From: Streptomyces sp. AA1529
Lineage (GTDB): Bacteria; Actinomycetota; Actinomycetes; Streptomycetales; Streptomycetaceae
Direction of reading: 5' to 3'
Assembly: GCF_000280905.1 (NCBI RefSeq)
Contig: NZ_ALAP01000070.1
Location: 35,843 to 99,842 of the forward strand
Length of the DNA stretch: 64,000 bases
The position numbers were made by a program, and so were the translations under genes. Within the stretch, counting starts at the first letter, position 1; each line of letters begins with the position of its first letter. This document shows, piece by piece, positions 1 through 8,093 of this stretch. The notes under the pieces are model-generated. The model made no database searches, was not told the DNA's origin, and saw nothing but the letters and a program-made list of their open reading frames with translations.

Positions 1-170
1 TCACGATCCGAGTCACATGCTCCATTGTCCCGCACCCGTCAGGTCCGGACCCGCCGGGGGGTGCTCCCCCTCCGCGCCGGTCCGGCGCCCCGGCGGGTCT
101 GCGCTCCGCCCGCGCCGCCCGGCCCACCGGGCGCGGTCCCGGGAAACGCCCGTCCCGCGAGGGCCGCCGT

Positions 171-182
171 TACCCTCGTGGG
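171..182 (+). promoter_or_regulatory. Putative leaderless -10 element for gamma-glutamylcyclotransferase gene
   Basis: TACCCT (171-176) lies six bases before the ATG at 183, and no Shine-Dalgarno sequence is visible. This geometry is typical of leaderless transcripts in actinomycetes. The same TACCCTCGT string precedes the punA start at 753. No good -35 hexamer is seen. Inference only. Confidence 0.35.
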
Positions 183-620
183 ATGTCGCTCTACGCCGCC
201 TACGCCGGCAACCTCGACGCCCGCCTGATGGCCCGCCGCGCCCCGCACTCCCCCCTCCGCGGCACCGGCTGGCTCACCGACTGGCGGCTCACCTTCGGAG
301 GCGAGCACATGGGCTGGGACGGCGCACTGGCCACCCTCGTGGAGGCACCGCGTTCCCAGATCTTCGTCGCGCTGTACGACATCGCACCGATGGACGAGGA
401 CTCGATGGACCGCTGGGAGGGCGTGGGCCTGGACATATACCGGCGGATGCGGGTGCGGGTGCACACCCTGGAGGGCGAGGAGCCGGCCTGGTGCTACGTC
501 CTCAACGGCTACGAGGGCGGCCTGCCCTCGGCCCGCTATCTGGGGGACATCGCCGACGCCGCCGAGTCCGCCGGCGCCCCGCACGACTACGTCATGGAGC
601 TCCGCAAGCGACCGTGCTAG
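183..620 (+). CDS. Gamma-glutamylcyclotransferase-like protein (AIG2/GGCT fold)
   Basis: A 145-residue protein starting MSLYAAYAGNLD. The Y-A-G-N segment matches the substrate-binding YGSN-type loop of the gamma-glutamylcyclotransferase fold, and E-rich YDIAPMDEDSMDRWEG plus the C-terminal YLGDI motif are characteristic of this superfamily. Such enzymes release 5-oxoproline from gamma-glutamyl compounds in the cytosol. The specific substrate is not evident, since actinomycetes use mycothiol rather than glutathione. Length is normal for the family. The gene stands alone, 144 bases ahead of the purine nucleoside phosphorylase gene, and is probably transcribed leaderless from the -10 element six bases upstream. 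Confidence 0.85.
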   Translation: MSLYAAYAGNLDARLMARRAPHSPLRGTGWLTDWRLTFGGEHMGWDGALATLVEAPRSQIFVALYDIAPMDEDSMDRWEGVGLDIYRRMRVRVHTLEGEEPAWCYVLNGYEGGLPSARYLGDIADAAESAGAPHDYVMELRKRPC

Positions 621-727
621 CGGCTGCGCGCTAGCGCAGCGGGCCGACGGATTCTCCACACGCGCCCCACCCGCTCCCGCTGTCGCCCGTGTGTTCGTCC
701 GGACTTGCGAACGAGTTGCACCGCACG

Positions 728-743
728 TCTACGCGCGTAGGAG
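728..743 (+). promoter_or_regulatory. Nucleoside-regulon palindrome upstream of punA
   Basis: The 12-bp perfect palindrome CTACGCGCGTAG occupies 729-740, within the 16-mer TCTACGCGCGTAGGAG (728-743). It lies about 24 bases before the punA GTG, upstream of a candidate leaderless -10 (TACCCT, 753-758, six bases before the GTG). The operator therefore covers the expected -35 region, which suits a repressor. The same 16-mer recurs at add and, inverted, at deoC. Confidence 0.75.
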
Positions 744-764
744 ATAACGGGCTACCCTCGTCGC

Positions 765-1586
765 GTGAACGCATCTGCCACTACTCACGCTGCCGACGAC
801 CCCTACCGCTCCGCCGAGGAGGCCGCCGCCCGGCTGCGGGCGCTGACCGGCGAGGACAGCCACGACGTGGCGCTCGTCATGGGCTCGGGCTGGGTCCCCG
901 CCGCCGACACGCTCGGCGCGGCCGACCACGAGCTCACGATCACCGAGCTGCCGGGGTTCCCGCCGCCCACCGCCGCGGGCCACGCCGGCAAGATCCGCTC
1001 GCACCGGGTGGGCGACAAGCGCGCGCTCGTCTTCCTCGGCCGTACACACGCGTACGAGGGCCGCGGGGTCGCGGCCGTCGCGCACGGGGTGCGCACCGCC
1101 GTGGCAGCGGGCTGCAAGACCATCGTGCTGACCAACGGCTGCGGCGGGCTGCGGACCGGCATGCGCCCGGGCCAGCCGGTCCTCATCAGCGACCACATCA
1201 ACCTCACCGCCACCTCGCCGATCGTCGGCGCCAACTTCGTCGACCTGACCGACCTGTACTCGCCGCGGCTGCGCGCGCTCTGCCAGGAGATCGACCCGAG
1301 CCTGGAAGAGGGCGTCTACGTCCAGTTCCCCGGCCCGCACTACGAGACCCCCGCGGAGATCGACTACGTCCGCACCATCGGCGGCGACCTGGTGGGCATG
1401 TCCACCGTCCTGGAGGCCATCGCCGCGCGCGAGGCGGGCGCCGAGGTGCTCGGGGTCTCCCTGGTCACCAACCTCGCCGCCGGGATGACGGGCGAGCCCC
1501 TCAACCACGAGGAGGTCCTGCAGGCCGGCCGCGACTCCGCGGTGCGCATGGGCACCCTGCTCGGCGAGGTGCTCGAGCGGCTCTGA
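765..1586 (+). CDS. punA: Purine nucleoside phosphorylase (class I, trimeric type)
   Basis: A 273-residue cytosolic enzyme that phosphorolyses (deoxy)inosine and (deoxy)guanosine to base plus (deoxy)ribose 1-phosphate. Family landmarks are visible: the N-terminal phosphate-binding VMGSGW, TRTHAYEGRG, TNGCGGLRTGMRPG, SDHINLT, and the C-terminal PGPHYETPAEI, GGDLVGMST and VTNLAAGM segments that form the purine and ribose pocket of trimeric PNPs. Length is normal. The GTG at 765 is preceded by no good ribosome site but by TACCCT six bases upstream, so the mRNA may be leaderless. The phosphomutase gene follows on the same strand after a 124-base gap with repeats and shares a downstream terminator. 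The regulon palindrome at 729-740 implies nucleoside-responsive control. Confidence 0.95.
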   Translation: MNASATTHAADDPYRSAEEAAARLRALTGEDSHDVALVMGSGWVPAADTLGAADHELTITELPGFPPPTAAGHAGKIRSHRVGDKRALVFLGRTHAYEGRGVAAVAHGVRTAVAAGCKTIVLTNGCGGLRTGMRPGQPVLISDHINLTATSPIVGANFVDLTDLYSPRLRALCQEIDPSLEEGVYVQFPGPHYETPAEIDYVRTIGGDLVGMSTVLEAIAAREAGAEVLGVSLVTNLAAGMTGEPLNHEEVLQAGRDSAVRMGTLLGEVLERL

Positions 1587-1638
1587 CCGGCCGGGGCCGC
1601 CCCGGACCATCCCGGGGGCGGCTCTCCCCGGGCCCACG

Positions 1639-1690
1639 GGCCCCTCAGCCCCACCGGCCCCTCAGCCCCACCGGGCTCCCCAGCCCCACC
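1639..1690 (+). repeat. 17-base tandem repeat between punA and the phosphomutase gene
   Basis: Two exact copies of GGCCCCTCAGCCCCACC (1639-1655, 1656-1672) are followed by a degenerate third copy (1673-1690). They fill most of the 124-base gap. No hairpin is evident. They may be replication-slippage products. Confidence 0.7.
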
Positions 1691-1710
1691 TGAAAGGCAG
1701 GACCACGAAG

Positions 1711-3510
1711 ATGACCGACAGCCTGCGGGAGGGCGCGACAGCCGCACCGGACGCGCCCGCGCCCGGATCGGACGACGCGCTGCTCGCCCGTGCCCGCGAC
1801 TGGCTGGCCGAGGACCCGGACCCGGAGACCCGCGAGGAACTCGCCGCGCTGCTCGGGGCCGGCGACCTGGCCGAGCTGCGGAACCGGTTCGCCGGCACCC
1901 TCCAGTTCGGCACCGCCGGACTCCGCGGTGAGCTGGGCGCGGGACCGATGCGGATGAACCGCGCCGTCGTCATCCGCGCGGCGGCCGGCATCGCCGCGTA
2001 TCTGCGCGCCCGCCTCCCGCACCCGGCGGAGGGCGAGGCGCCGCTGGTCGTGATCGGCTACGACGCACGGCACCGGAGCGCCGACTTCGCCCGGGACACC
2101 GCGGCGGTCATGACCGGCGCCGGGCTGCGCGCGGCGACGCTGCCCGAGCCACTGCCCACCCCGGTGCTGGCGTTCGCCGTGCGGCAGCTCGGCGCGGCCG
2201 CCGGGATCATGGTCACCGCCAGCCACAACCCGCCGCGCGACAACGGCTACAAGGTCTATCTGGACGACGGCCTGCAGATCGTGCCGCCCGCCGACGGCGA
2301 GATCGCGGATGCCATCGCCGCTGTCGGCCCGCTCGCGGGCGTGCCGCGCCCCGAGTCGGGGTGGCAGGTGCTCGGCGACGAGGTGCACGACGCCTACCTG
2401 GCCCGCACCCGGGCCGTGCTCGGCGCGGGCTCGGCCCGCGCGGTGCGGGTCGTGCACACGGCCCTGCACGGCGTCGGCCACCGGACGGCGCAGCTCGCCT
2501 TCGAACGGGCGGGCTTCCCCCGGCCCGTCCCGGTGCCCGAGCAGGCCGAGCCGGACCCGGACTTCCCCACCGTCGCGTTCCCCAACCCGGAGGAACCCGG
2601 CGCGATGGACCGCGCGTACGCGACCGCCCGCGCCTGGGAGGCCGAGCACGGCGAACGCCCCGACGTGATCATCGCCAACGACCCGGACGCGGACCGCTGC
2701 GGCGTGGCCGTACCCGACGCGGCGGCCGGAAGCGGCTGGCGGATGCTGCGCGGCGACCAGGTGGGCGCACTGCTGGCCACCCATCTGATCCGCAAGGGCG
2801 CCGCCGGGACCCTCGCGACGACCATCGTCTCCTCCTCGCTGCTCTCCCGGATCGCCGAGTCCGCCGGGCTGCCGTACACCGAGACGCTGACCGGCTTCAA
2901 ATGGCTGGCTCGGGTGGAGGGGCTGCGCTACGGCTACGAGGAGGCGCTGGGCTACTGCGTCGACCCGCGGGGCGTCCGCGACAAGGACGGCATCACCGCG
3001 GCGCTGCTCGTCGCCGAGCTGGCCGCCGAGCTCAAGCAGGCCGGGCGCACACTGTCGGACCTGCTGGACGAACTCGACGTCGAGCACGGCGTGCACGCCA
3101 CCGACCAGCTCTCGGTGCGGGTGGCGGACCTGTCGCTGATCGCCTCCGCCATGGAGCGGCTGCGTGCCCAGCCGCCGACCGCGCTGGGCGGGCTGTCCGT
3201 GGCGCAGGCCGAGGACCTGAACCGGGGCAGCGCGGCCCTCCCGCCCACGGACGGACTGCGCTACCGGCTCGGGGGCACGGACGGCGACCGCGGCGACGGC
3301 GCGGCGGGACCGATCGCCGGGGGCCGGGTCGTGGTGCGGCCCAGCGGTACCGAACCGAAGCTCAAGTGCTACCTGGAGGTCGTCGCCCCGGTCGGGACGG
3401 CCACCGGTGCGGAGGCCGGCACGGCGGCCGGTCTCGGCGCCGCGCGGGAGCGCGCGGCCGGGGTGCTGGAGCGGATCAAGGACGACCTGAAGCGGGCCAC
3501 CGGGTTCTGA
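1711..3510 (+). CDS. Alpha-D-phosphohexomutase family enzyme, probable phosphopentomutase role
   Basis: A 599-residue phospho-sugar mutase with all four family signatures: phosphoserine loop TASHNPPRDNGYKVY, metal site DPDADRC, sugar-specificity region GYEEALGYC with GFKW before it, and phosphate-binding RPSGTEPK near the C-terminus. The family interconverts 1- and 6- (or 5-) phosphosugars. Because the gene follows punA in the same unit and no DeoB-type mutase is seen, the likely in vivo reaction is (deoxy)ribose 1-phosphate to 5-phosphate, feeding DeoC. That is inferred from context; phosphomannomutase or phosphoglucomutase activity remains possible. The ATG at 1711 follows an AAAGGCAG ribosome site. 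A Gly/Ala-rich insert near the C-terminus (about residues 560-580) looks unstructured. Confidence 0.9.
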   Translation: MTDSLREGATAAPDAPAPGSDDALLARARDWLAEDPDPETREELAALLGAGDLAELRNRFAGTLQFGTAGLRGELGAGPMRMNRAVVIRAAAGIAAYLRARLPHPAEGEAPLVVIGYDARHRSADFARDTAAVMTGAGLRAATLPEPLPTPVLAFAVRQLGAAAGIMVTASHNPPRDNGYKVYLDDGLQIVPPADGEIADAIAAVGPLAGVPRPESGWQVLGDEVHDAYLARTRAVLGAGSARAVRVVHTALHGVGHRTAQLAFERAGFPRPVPVPEQAEPDPDFPTVAFPNPEEPGAMDRAYATARAWEAEHGERPDVIIANDPDADRCGVAVPDAAAGSGWRMLRGDQVGALLATHLIRKGAAGTLATTIVSSSLLSRIAESAGLPYTETLTGFKWLARVEGLRYGYEEALGYCVDPRGVRDKDGITAALLVAELAAELKQAGRTLSDLLDELDVEHGVHATDQLSVRVADLSLIASAMERLRAQPPTALGGLSVAQAEDLNRGSAALPPTDGLRYRLGGTDGDRGDGAAGPIAGGRVVVRPSGTEPKLKCYLEVVAPVGTATGAEAGTAAGLGAARERAAGVLERIKDDLKRATGF

Positions 3511-3521
3511 ACCGTCCGCAT

Positions 3522-3557
3522 GGCGGGGCGGCTGTCGCGGGGAACAGCCGCCCCGCC
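3522..3557 (+). terminator. Hairpin terminator after the punA-mutase unit
   Basis: Perfect 14-base arms GGCGGGGCGGCTGT (3522-3535) and ACAGCCGCCCCGCC (3544-3557) with an 8-base loop start 11 bases after the mutase stop codon. There is no T-tract, as is common in streptomycetes. Confidence 0.65.
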
Positions 3558-3637
3558 GCGCGGGTTGCGTGGACAGGGGCACCGCCCCGGCTCGGGGAAG
3601 TCCGGGCACACCACACGCAACGGGGAGACCGACGACC

Positions 3638-4486
3638 ATGTGGCACGGCGAACAGCTCGACCTCGACGCCTACCTCGCACGACTGACGTACGAGGGGGAA
3701 CACAGCCCCACCGAGGCGACGCTGCGCGCGCTGCACCGCGCGCATGTGCTCTCCGTGCGCTGGGACAACCTGGACAGCTTCCTGTACCGGTCGGTCTCGC
3801 TCGACCTCGCCGCGGTGCAGGACAAACTCGTCCGCCGGGGCCGCGGCGGCTACTGCTACGAGCACATCGCCCTCTTCGCGGCGGTGCTGGAGCGGCTCGG
3901 ATTCCGCTTCACGGCGCTGGCCGGACGGGTGCAACTGGGTGCGGAGAAGATCCTTCCGGCGACGCACGCCATGCTGCTGGTCGACGTCGGCGGACGCCGC
4001 CTGCTGGCCGACGTCGGCTTCGGCGCCGGCCCGCTCGCCCCCATCGAGCTGGTGGACGGCAACGAGGTGACGATCGAGGGGCGGCCGTTCCTGCTGCGCC
4101 GTACGGAGATCACGCCGGGCGCGGACGGCTGGGCGCTGCACCAGCCCGACGGCCGGGGCGGCTGGATGGTGCGGCACACCTTCACCGAGACCCCGCAGTA
4201 CCCGGTGGACAACGAGGTCGGCAACCACTTCATCGCCACCGGCCCGCACTCCCCCTTCAACCGGCGCCTCTTCGTCCAGCGCATCCGCGCCGACCGCACC
4301 GACCAGCTCGACGGCCTCACCTGGACGACGACCACGGCGGCCACCGCCGCGACGGGCGGCGAGCCGGACGAGAAGCGCACGGTGGATCCGCACGAGCTGC
4401 CCGCACTGCTGGCCGGCACCTTCGGCGTGGAGCTGTCCCCCGCGGAGGCGCGGTCGCTGGTCGACCGGGTTCAGCAGGAGGACTAG
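3638..4486 (+). CDS. nat: Arylamine N-acetyltransferase
   Basis: A 282-residue cytosolic enzyme transferring an acyl group from acyl-CoA to arylamines or hydrazines through a Cys-His-Asp triad. The nucleophile lies in RGGYCYEH (Cys73), the His in THAMLLVDV, and the Asp in LLADVGFG. Family length is about 270-290, so the protein is complete. I chose the ATG at 3638 (MWHGEQLDLDAYL) because GGGGAG lies at a suitable distance upstream and the fold starts there; an upstream in-frame start at 3569 would add a Pro/Gly-rich tail. It is separated from the mutase gene by a strong hairpin, so it is probably its own unit. Its natural substrate is not predictable; some relatives close macrolactams, but no such cluster lies beside it. 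Confidence 0.9.
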   Translation: MWHGEQLDLDAYLARLTYEGEHSPTEATLRALHRAHVLSVRWDNLDSFLYRSVSLDLAAVQDKLVRRGRGGYCYEHIALFAAVLERLGFRFTALAGRVQLGAEKILPATHAMLLVDVGGRRLLADVGFGAGPLAPIELVDGNEVTIEGRPFLLRRTEITPGADGWALHQPDGRGGWMVRHTFTETPQYPVDNEVGNHFIATGPHSPFNRRLFVQRIRADRTDQLDGLTWTTTTAATAATGGEPDEKRTVDPHELPALLAGTFGVELSPAEARSLVDRVQQED

Positions 4487-4626
4487 CGTCCGCGGGCCCG
4501 CCGGAGGCCGCGGCCCGCGCGGCTCGTGCCCACCGGCCGGCCGGCACCCACCGGGCGGGGCGCGCCGACCGGCCGGGCGCACCTCCGGGCGGCCGGGCGC
4601 ATCCGCACCCGCGCGCCGCCGCCGGG

Positions 4627-5481
4627 TCAGCCCGTCGCCAGCAGCACGGCCAGCAGCACGGCGCCCGCCGCCGCCGGGGCGATGACCTCGAAGGACCACC
4701 GGACGGCGACCTCTCCCTGGGCCGCCTCCTTCCGGCCGTGGGTCTCGGCCAGTTCGCGGAGCTCGTCCACGGACTGGTCGGAGGCGGCCCGCTTCTCCCG
4801 CAGCTCCGACGCGTCCGGACCCACGTTCGGTGCCCCGCGTCCGCCGAACATCCCGCCGGGTCCGGTGGCGGGCGGCCGCCCCGAACCGATCCGCTCGTTG
4901 TGCCGGGTGGCCTTCTTGCGGGCCCGCAGCGAGACGGGGATGGACCACAGCTGGTACTTCGCGCCTCCGGCCAGCACCTCGCTGGAGTACCCGGCCCGCA
5001 GCGACTCCACGGCTCCCCACGGCACCTCGATGGTGCGGAACGGGTTGCGCACCCGCATCCGCCGCTCCCCCGCGAACACGGCGGGACGCAGGGTGAAGGC
5101 GACGACCAGCGGCACGACGCACAGCAGCGCGGCGAGCGTCAGCCACGGTGTCCGGCCCTCGCCCCCGATGACCGCGTCGGTGGCGAGCCACAGCCCGATG
5201 GCGAGCAGGACGATGCCGCCCGCCATCCCCCCGGCCGACCGGTACACCCGGTCGGGGAACTCCTGTCCCTCGGCTCCCTCGGCCGGGGACCCGGCCCCGG
5301 GGCCGCCGGCGTCTCCGGGGCCGGCTTCGCCACCGGAGCCGGAGCCGGAGCCGCTCCCGGAACCGGTGTCCGCGCCGGAGCCGGAAGCACTGCCGGATTC
5401 CGCTCCGGCCGCCCGGTCGCCGTCCGCCGCGCCGCCGCGGTCCTCGCCCTCGCCCGTGCCCTCGCTGTCCTCGCTCGTCAT
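4627..5481 (-). CDS. Membrane protein with bacterial PH-like domain
   Basis: About 284 residues. The N-terminus (about 1-70) is Glu/Ser/Gly-rich and looks disordered. Two membrane segments follow (GGIVLLAIGLWLATDAVIG and WLTLAALLCVVPLVVAFTL). A PH_6-type beta domain comes next, with RNPFRTIEVPWGAVESLRAGYS as core strands (read in two parts). A final membrane helix near IAPAAAGAVLLAVLLATG ends the chain. Function is unknown; such proteins are common in actinobacteria. The ATG at 5479-5481 was chosen because upstream in-frame sequence runs into the divergent deoC promoter region. Orientation is divergent from deoC and convergent with nat. Confidence 0.75.
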   Translation of the reverse strand: MTSEDSEGTGEGEDRGGAADGDRAAGAESGSASGSGADTGSGSGSGSGSGGEAGPGDAGGPGAGSPAEGAEGQEFPDRVYRSAGGMAGGIVLLAIGLWLATDAVIGGEGRTPWLTLAALLCVVPLVVAFTLRPAVFAGERRMRVRNPFRTIEVPWGAVESLRAGYSSEVLAGGAKYQLWSIPVSLRARKKATRHNERIGSGRPPATGPGGMFGGRGAPNVGPDASELREKRAASDQSVDELRELAETHGRKEAAQGEVAVRWSFEVIAPAAAGAVLLAVLLATG

Positions 5482-5611
5482 GCGAACGATTGTGCCGGAC
5501 CGTCCGGATGACGGACATTGCGGTACGGCATCGAAGAGCGCCCGTCCGGACAGCGGTCGCCGGACCCCCCGACGGGCCGGAGGGAAGAAGGCGGGGCTCA
5601 TGGGGTGACAG

Positions 5612-5633
5612 CTCCTACGCGCGTAGATATGGT
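5612..5633 (+). promoter_or_regulatory. Nucleoside-regulon palindrome and -10 region of deoC
   Basis: CTACGCGCGTAG occupies 5615-5626. Read on the minus strand it extends to TCTACGCGCGTAGGAG, identical to the punA and add sites. One base after it comes TATGGT (5628-5633), six bases before the GTG at 5640, a plausible leaderless -10. A repressor here would sit directly on the core promoter. Confidence 0.75.
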
Positions 5634-5639
5634 GCCCTG

Positions 5640-6623
5640 GTGAGCATGCCTACCGATGCGGCCCCTCGCGACGCGGGGAGGGGCTCCCTCTCCGACGTCG
5701 CGACCTCCGATGCCGCACTCCGCCGCTTTCTGCAGGGGCTCCCCGGTGTCGACGCGGTCGGGCTGGAAGCCCGGGCCGCCGCGCTGGGGACCCGTTCCAT
5801 CAAGACGACCGCCAAGGCGTACGCGCTCGACCTGGCGATCTCGATGATCGACCTGACGACGCTGGAGGGCGCCGACACACCGGGCAAGGTGCGGTCCCTG
5901 TGCGCGAAGGGCGCACGTCCCGACCCCGGTGACCGCTCCGCGCCGCGCGTCGCCGCGATCTGCGTCTATCCCGACATGGCGGCCACCGCACGGCAGGCGC
6001 TGACGGAACTGGGCGCCGACGGGATCAACGTGGCGTCCGTCGCCACCGCGTTCCCCTCCGGCCGGGCCTCGATGGCGGTCAAGCTGGCGGACACCCGGGA
6101 GGCGGTGGCCGCCGGGGCCGACGAGATCGACATGGTGATCGACCGGGGCGCCTTCCTCGCCGGCCGCTACCTCCAGGTGTTCGAGGAGATCCGCGAGGTG
6201 AAGGCCGCCTGCGGGTCGGCGCACCTGAAGGTGATCTTCGAGAACGGGGAGCTGGCCACCTACGACAACATCCGCCGGGCCTCCTGGCTGGCGATGCTGG
6301 CGGGCGCCGACTTCATCAAGACCTCCACCGGCAAGGTGGCCGTGAACGCGACGCCGCCGAACACGCTGCTGATGCTGGAGGCCGTCCGCGACTTCCGCGC
6401 CGCCACCGGGCAGCAGGTGGGCGTGAAGCCCGCGGGCGGCATCCGCACGGCCAAGGACGCGTTCAAGTACCTGGTGATGGTCAACGAGACGCTGGGGGAC
6501 GACTGGCTCAGCCCCCACTGGTTCCGCTTCGGCGCCTCCAGCCTGCTGAACGACCTGCTGATGCAGCGGCAGAAGCTCGCTACCGGCCGCTACTCCGGCC
6601 CCGACTACGTAACGGTGGACTGA
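5640..6623 (+). CDS. deoC: 2-deoxyribose-5-phosphate aldolase
   Basis: About 327 residues. Cleaves deoxyribose 5-phosphate to acetaldehyde and glyceraldehyde 3-phosphate, the last step of deoxynucleoside breakdown. Class I aldolase features are seen: the Schiff-base lysine in FIKTSTGK, EIDMVID, VIFENGEL, and the phosphate-binding VGVKPAGGIRTAKDA. The N-terminus (about 60 residues) and a C-terminal tail are longer than in E. coli DeoC, as in other actinobacteria. The start is either GTG 5640, six bases after TATGGT and suggesting a leaderless message, or ATG 5646; no ribosome site favours the latter. The aldehyde dehydrogenase gene begins three bases after the stop, so the acetaldehyde product is probably handled by the next enzyme. 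Confidence 0.95.
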   Translation: MSMPTDAAPRDAGRGSLSDVATSDAALRRFLQGLPGVDAVGLEARAAALGTRSIKTTAKAYALDLAISMIDLTTLEGADTPGKVRSLCAKGARPDPGDRSAPRVAAICVYPDMAATARQALTELGADGINVASVATAFPSGRASMAVKLADTREAVAAGADEIDMVIDRGAFLAGRYLQVFEEIREVKAACGSAHLKVIFENGELATYDNIRRASWLAMLAGADFIKTSTGKVAVNATPPNTLLMLEAVRDFRAATGQQVGVKPAGGIRTAKDAFKYLVMVNETLGDDWLSPHWFRFGASSLLNDLLMQRQKLATGRYSGPDYVTVD

Positions 6624-6626
6624 GCC

Positions 6627-8093
6627 ATGAACGACCAGCAGTCCGGGTCGACGACGTCGACACTGTTCGACTACGCGCCCGCGCCCGAGTCGCGGTCCGT
6701 GGTCGACATCGCACCGTCCTACGGCCTGTTCATCGACGGGGAGTTCCGCGAGGCCGCCGGCGGCAAGGTGTTCACGACGCACTCCCCGGCCGACGAGGAG
6801 GTGCTGTCCGAGGTCGCCTACGGCCAGGCGGACGACGTCGACGCGGCGGTACGCGCCGCCCGCGCCGCGTTCGAGACCTGGTCGGCGCTGCCCGGTACCG
6901 AGCGGGCGAAGTACCTGTTCCGGATCGCCCGGATCGTCCAGGAGCGCTCCCGCGAACTGGCGGTGCTGGAGACCCTGGACAACGGCAAGCCGATCCGCGA
7001 GACCCGGGACGCCGACCTGCCGCTGGTGGCGGCGCACTTCTTCTACTACGCGGGCTGGGCGGACAAGCTCTCCTACGCCGGCTGCGGACCCGATCCGCGG
7101 CCGCTCGGGGTCGCCGCGCAGGTCGTCCCGTGGAACTTCCCGCTGCTGATGCTCGCCTGGAAGATCGCCCCGGCGCTGGCCGCGGGCAACACGGTGGTGC
7201 TCAAGCCCGCCGAGACGACGCCGCTCTCGGCGCTGTTCTTCGCGGACATCTGCCGGCAGGCGGGACTGCCCAGCGGCGTCGTCAACATCGTGACGGGCGA
7301 CGGCGCGACGGGCGCGGCCCTGGTGGGCCACCCGGACGTGCACAAGGTCGCGTTCACCGGATCGACCGCCGTCGGCAAGGAGATCGCACGGACGGTCGCC
7401 GGTACGGACAAGCGACTGACCCTGGAACTCGGCGGCAAGGGCGCCAACATCGTCTTCGAGGACGCCCCGCTCGACCAGGCGGTCGAGGGCATCGTGGGCG
7501 GGATCTTCTTCAACCAGGGGCAGGTGTGCTGCGCCGGCTCCCGGCTGCTGGTGCAGGAGTCGGTGCACGACGAGGTGCTGGACGCGCTCAAGCGGCGGCT
7601 GCGCACCCTGCGGGTCGGCGATCCGCTGGACAAGAACACCGACGTGGGCGCCATCAACTCCGCCGAGCAGCTGGCCCGGATCACCGAGCTGGCCGAGGCG
7701 GGCGAGGCCGAGGGCGCCGAGCGCTGGTCCCCGCCGTGCGAGCTGCCCGAGCGCGGCCACTGGTTCGCGCCCACCGTCTTCACCGGCGTCGGCCAGGCGC
7801 ACCGGATCGCGCAGGAGGAGATCTTCGGCCCGGTGCTTTCGGTGCTCACCTTCCGCACGCCCGAGGAGGCGGTCGCGAAGGCCAACAACACGCCCTACGG
7901 GCTCTCGGCGGGCATCTGGACGGAGAAGGGCTCGCGCATCCTGAAGCTGGCGAACCAGTTGCGCGCGGGCGTCGTCTGGGCCAACACCTTCAACAAGTTC
8001 GATCCGACCTCGCCGTTCGGCGGCTACAAGGAGTCCGGCTACGGCCGCGAGGGTGGCAGGCACGGTCTGGAGGCCTACCTTGAGCACGCCTGA
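6627..8093 (+). CDS. NAD(P)-dependent aldehyde dehydrogenase (ALDH16-like catalytic half)
   Basis: A 488-residue ALDH. The general-base Glu is in LELGGKGAN (Glu267) and the nucleophile in GQVCCAGSRLLV (Cys301/Cys302), matching canonical E268/C302 numbering; VPWNFPLLM and FTGSTAVGK form the cofactor site. It lies three bases after deoC and overlaps the next ALDH-like gene, so it probably oxidises the acetaldehyde released by DeoC. The GQVCCAGSRLLVQE stretch resembles the catalytic domain of ALDH16-family proteins, which carry a second, non-catalytic ALDH domain; here that partner would be the separate downstream gene. The family assignment within ALDHs is inference, while the enzyme class is clear. 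Confidence 0.92.
   Translation: MNDQQSGSTTSTLFDYAPAPESRSVVDIAPSYGLFIDGEFREAAGGKVFTTHSPADEEVLSEVAYGQADDVDAAVRAARAAFETWSALPGTERAKYLFRIARIVQERSRELAVLETLDNGKPIRETRDADLPLVAAHFFYYAGWADKLSYAGCGPDPRPLGVAAQVVPWNFPLLMLAWKIAPALAAGNTVVLKPAETTPLSALFFADICRQAGLPSGVVNIVTGDGATGAALVGHPDVHKVAFTGSTAVGKEIARTVAGTDKRLTLELGGKGANIVFEDAPLDQAVEGIVGGIFFNQGQVCCAGSRLLVQESVHDEVLDALKRRLRTLRVGDPLDKNTDVGAINSAEQLARITELAEAGEAEGAERWSPPCELPERGHWFAPTVFTGVGQAHRIAQEEIFGPVLSVLTFRTPEEAVAKANNTPYGLSAGIWTEKGSRILKLANQLRAGVVWANTFNKFDPTSPFGGYKESGYGREGGRHGLEAYLEHA

Noticed and set aside
3569..3637. Upstream start for the arylamine N-acetyltransferase (MDRGTAPARG)
   Set aside because: It would add a Pro/Gly-rich tail not typical of the family, and the internal ATG 3638 has a better ribosome site.
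1645..3639. Long minus-strand open frames opposite the mutase gene and similar antisense frames elsewhere (e.g. 5598-8087, 26744-28360)
   Set aside because: They are mirror frames of high-G+C genes: repetitive Arg/Gly/Ala/Pro composition, no domain motifs, and each lies opposite a gene with clear family signatures.
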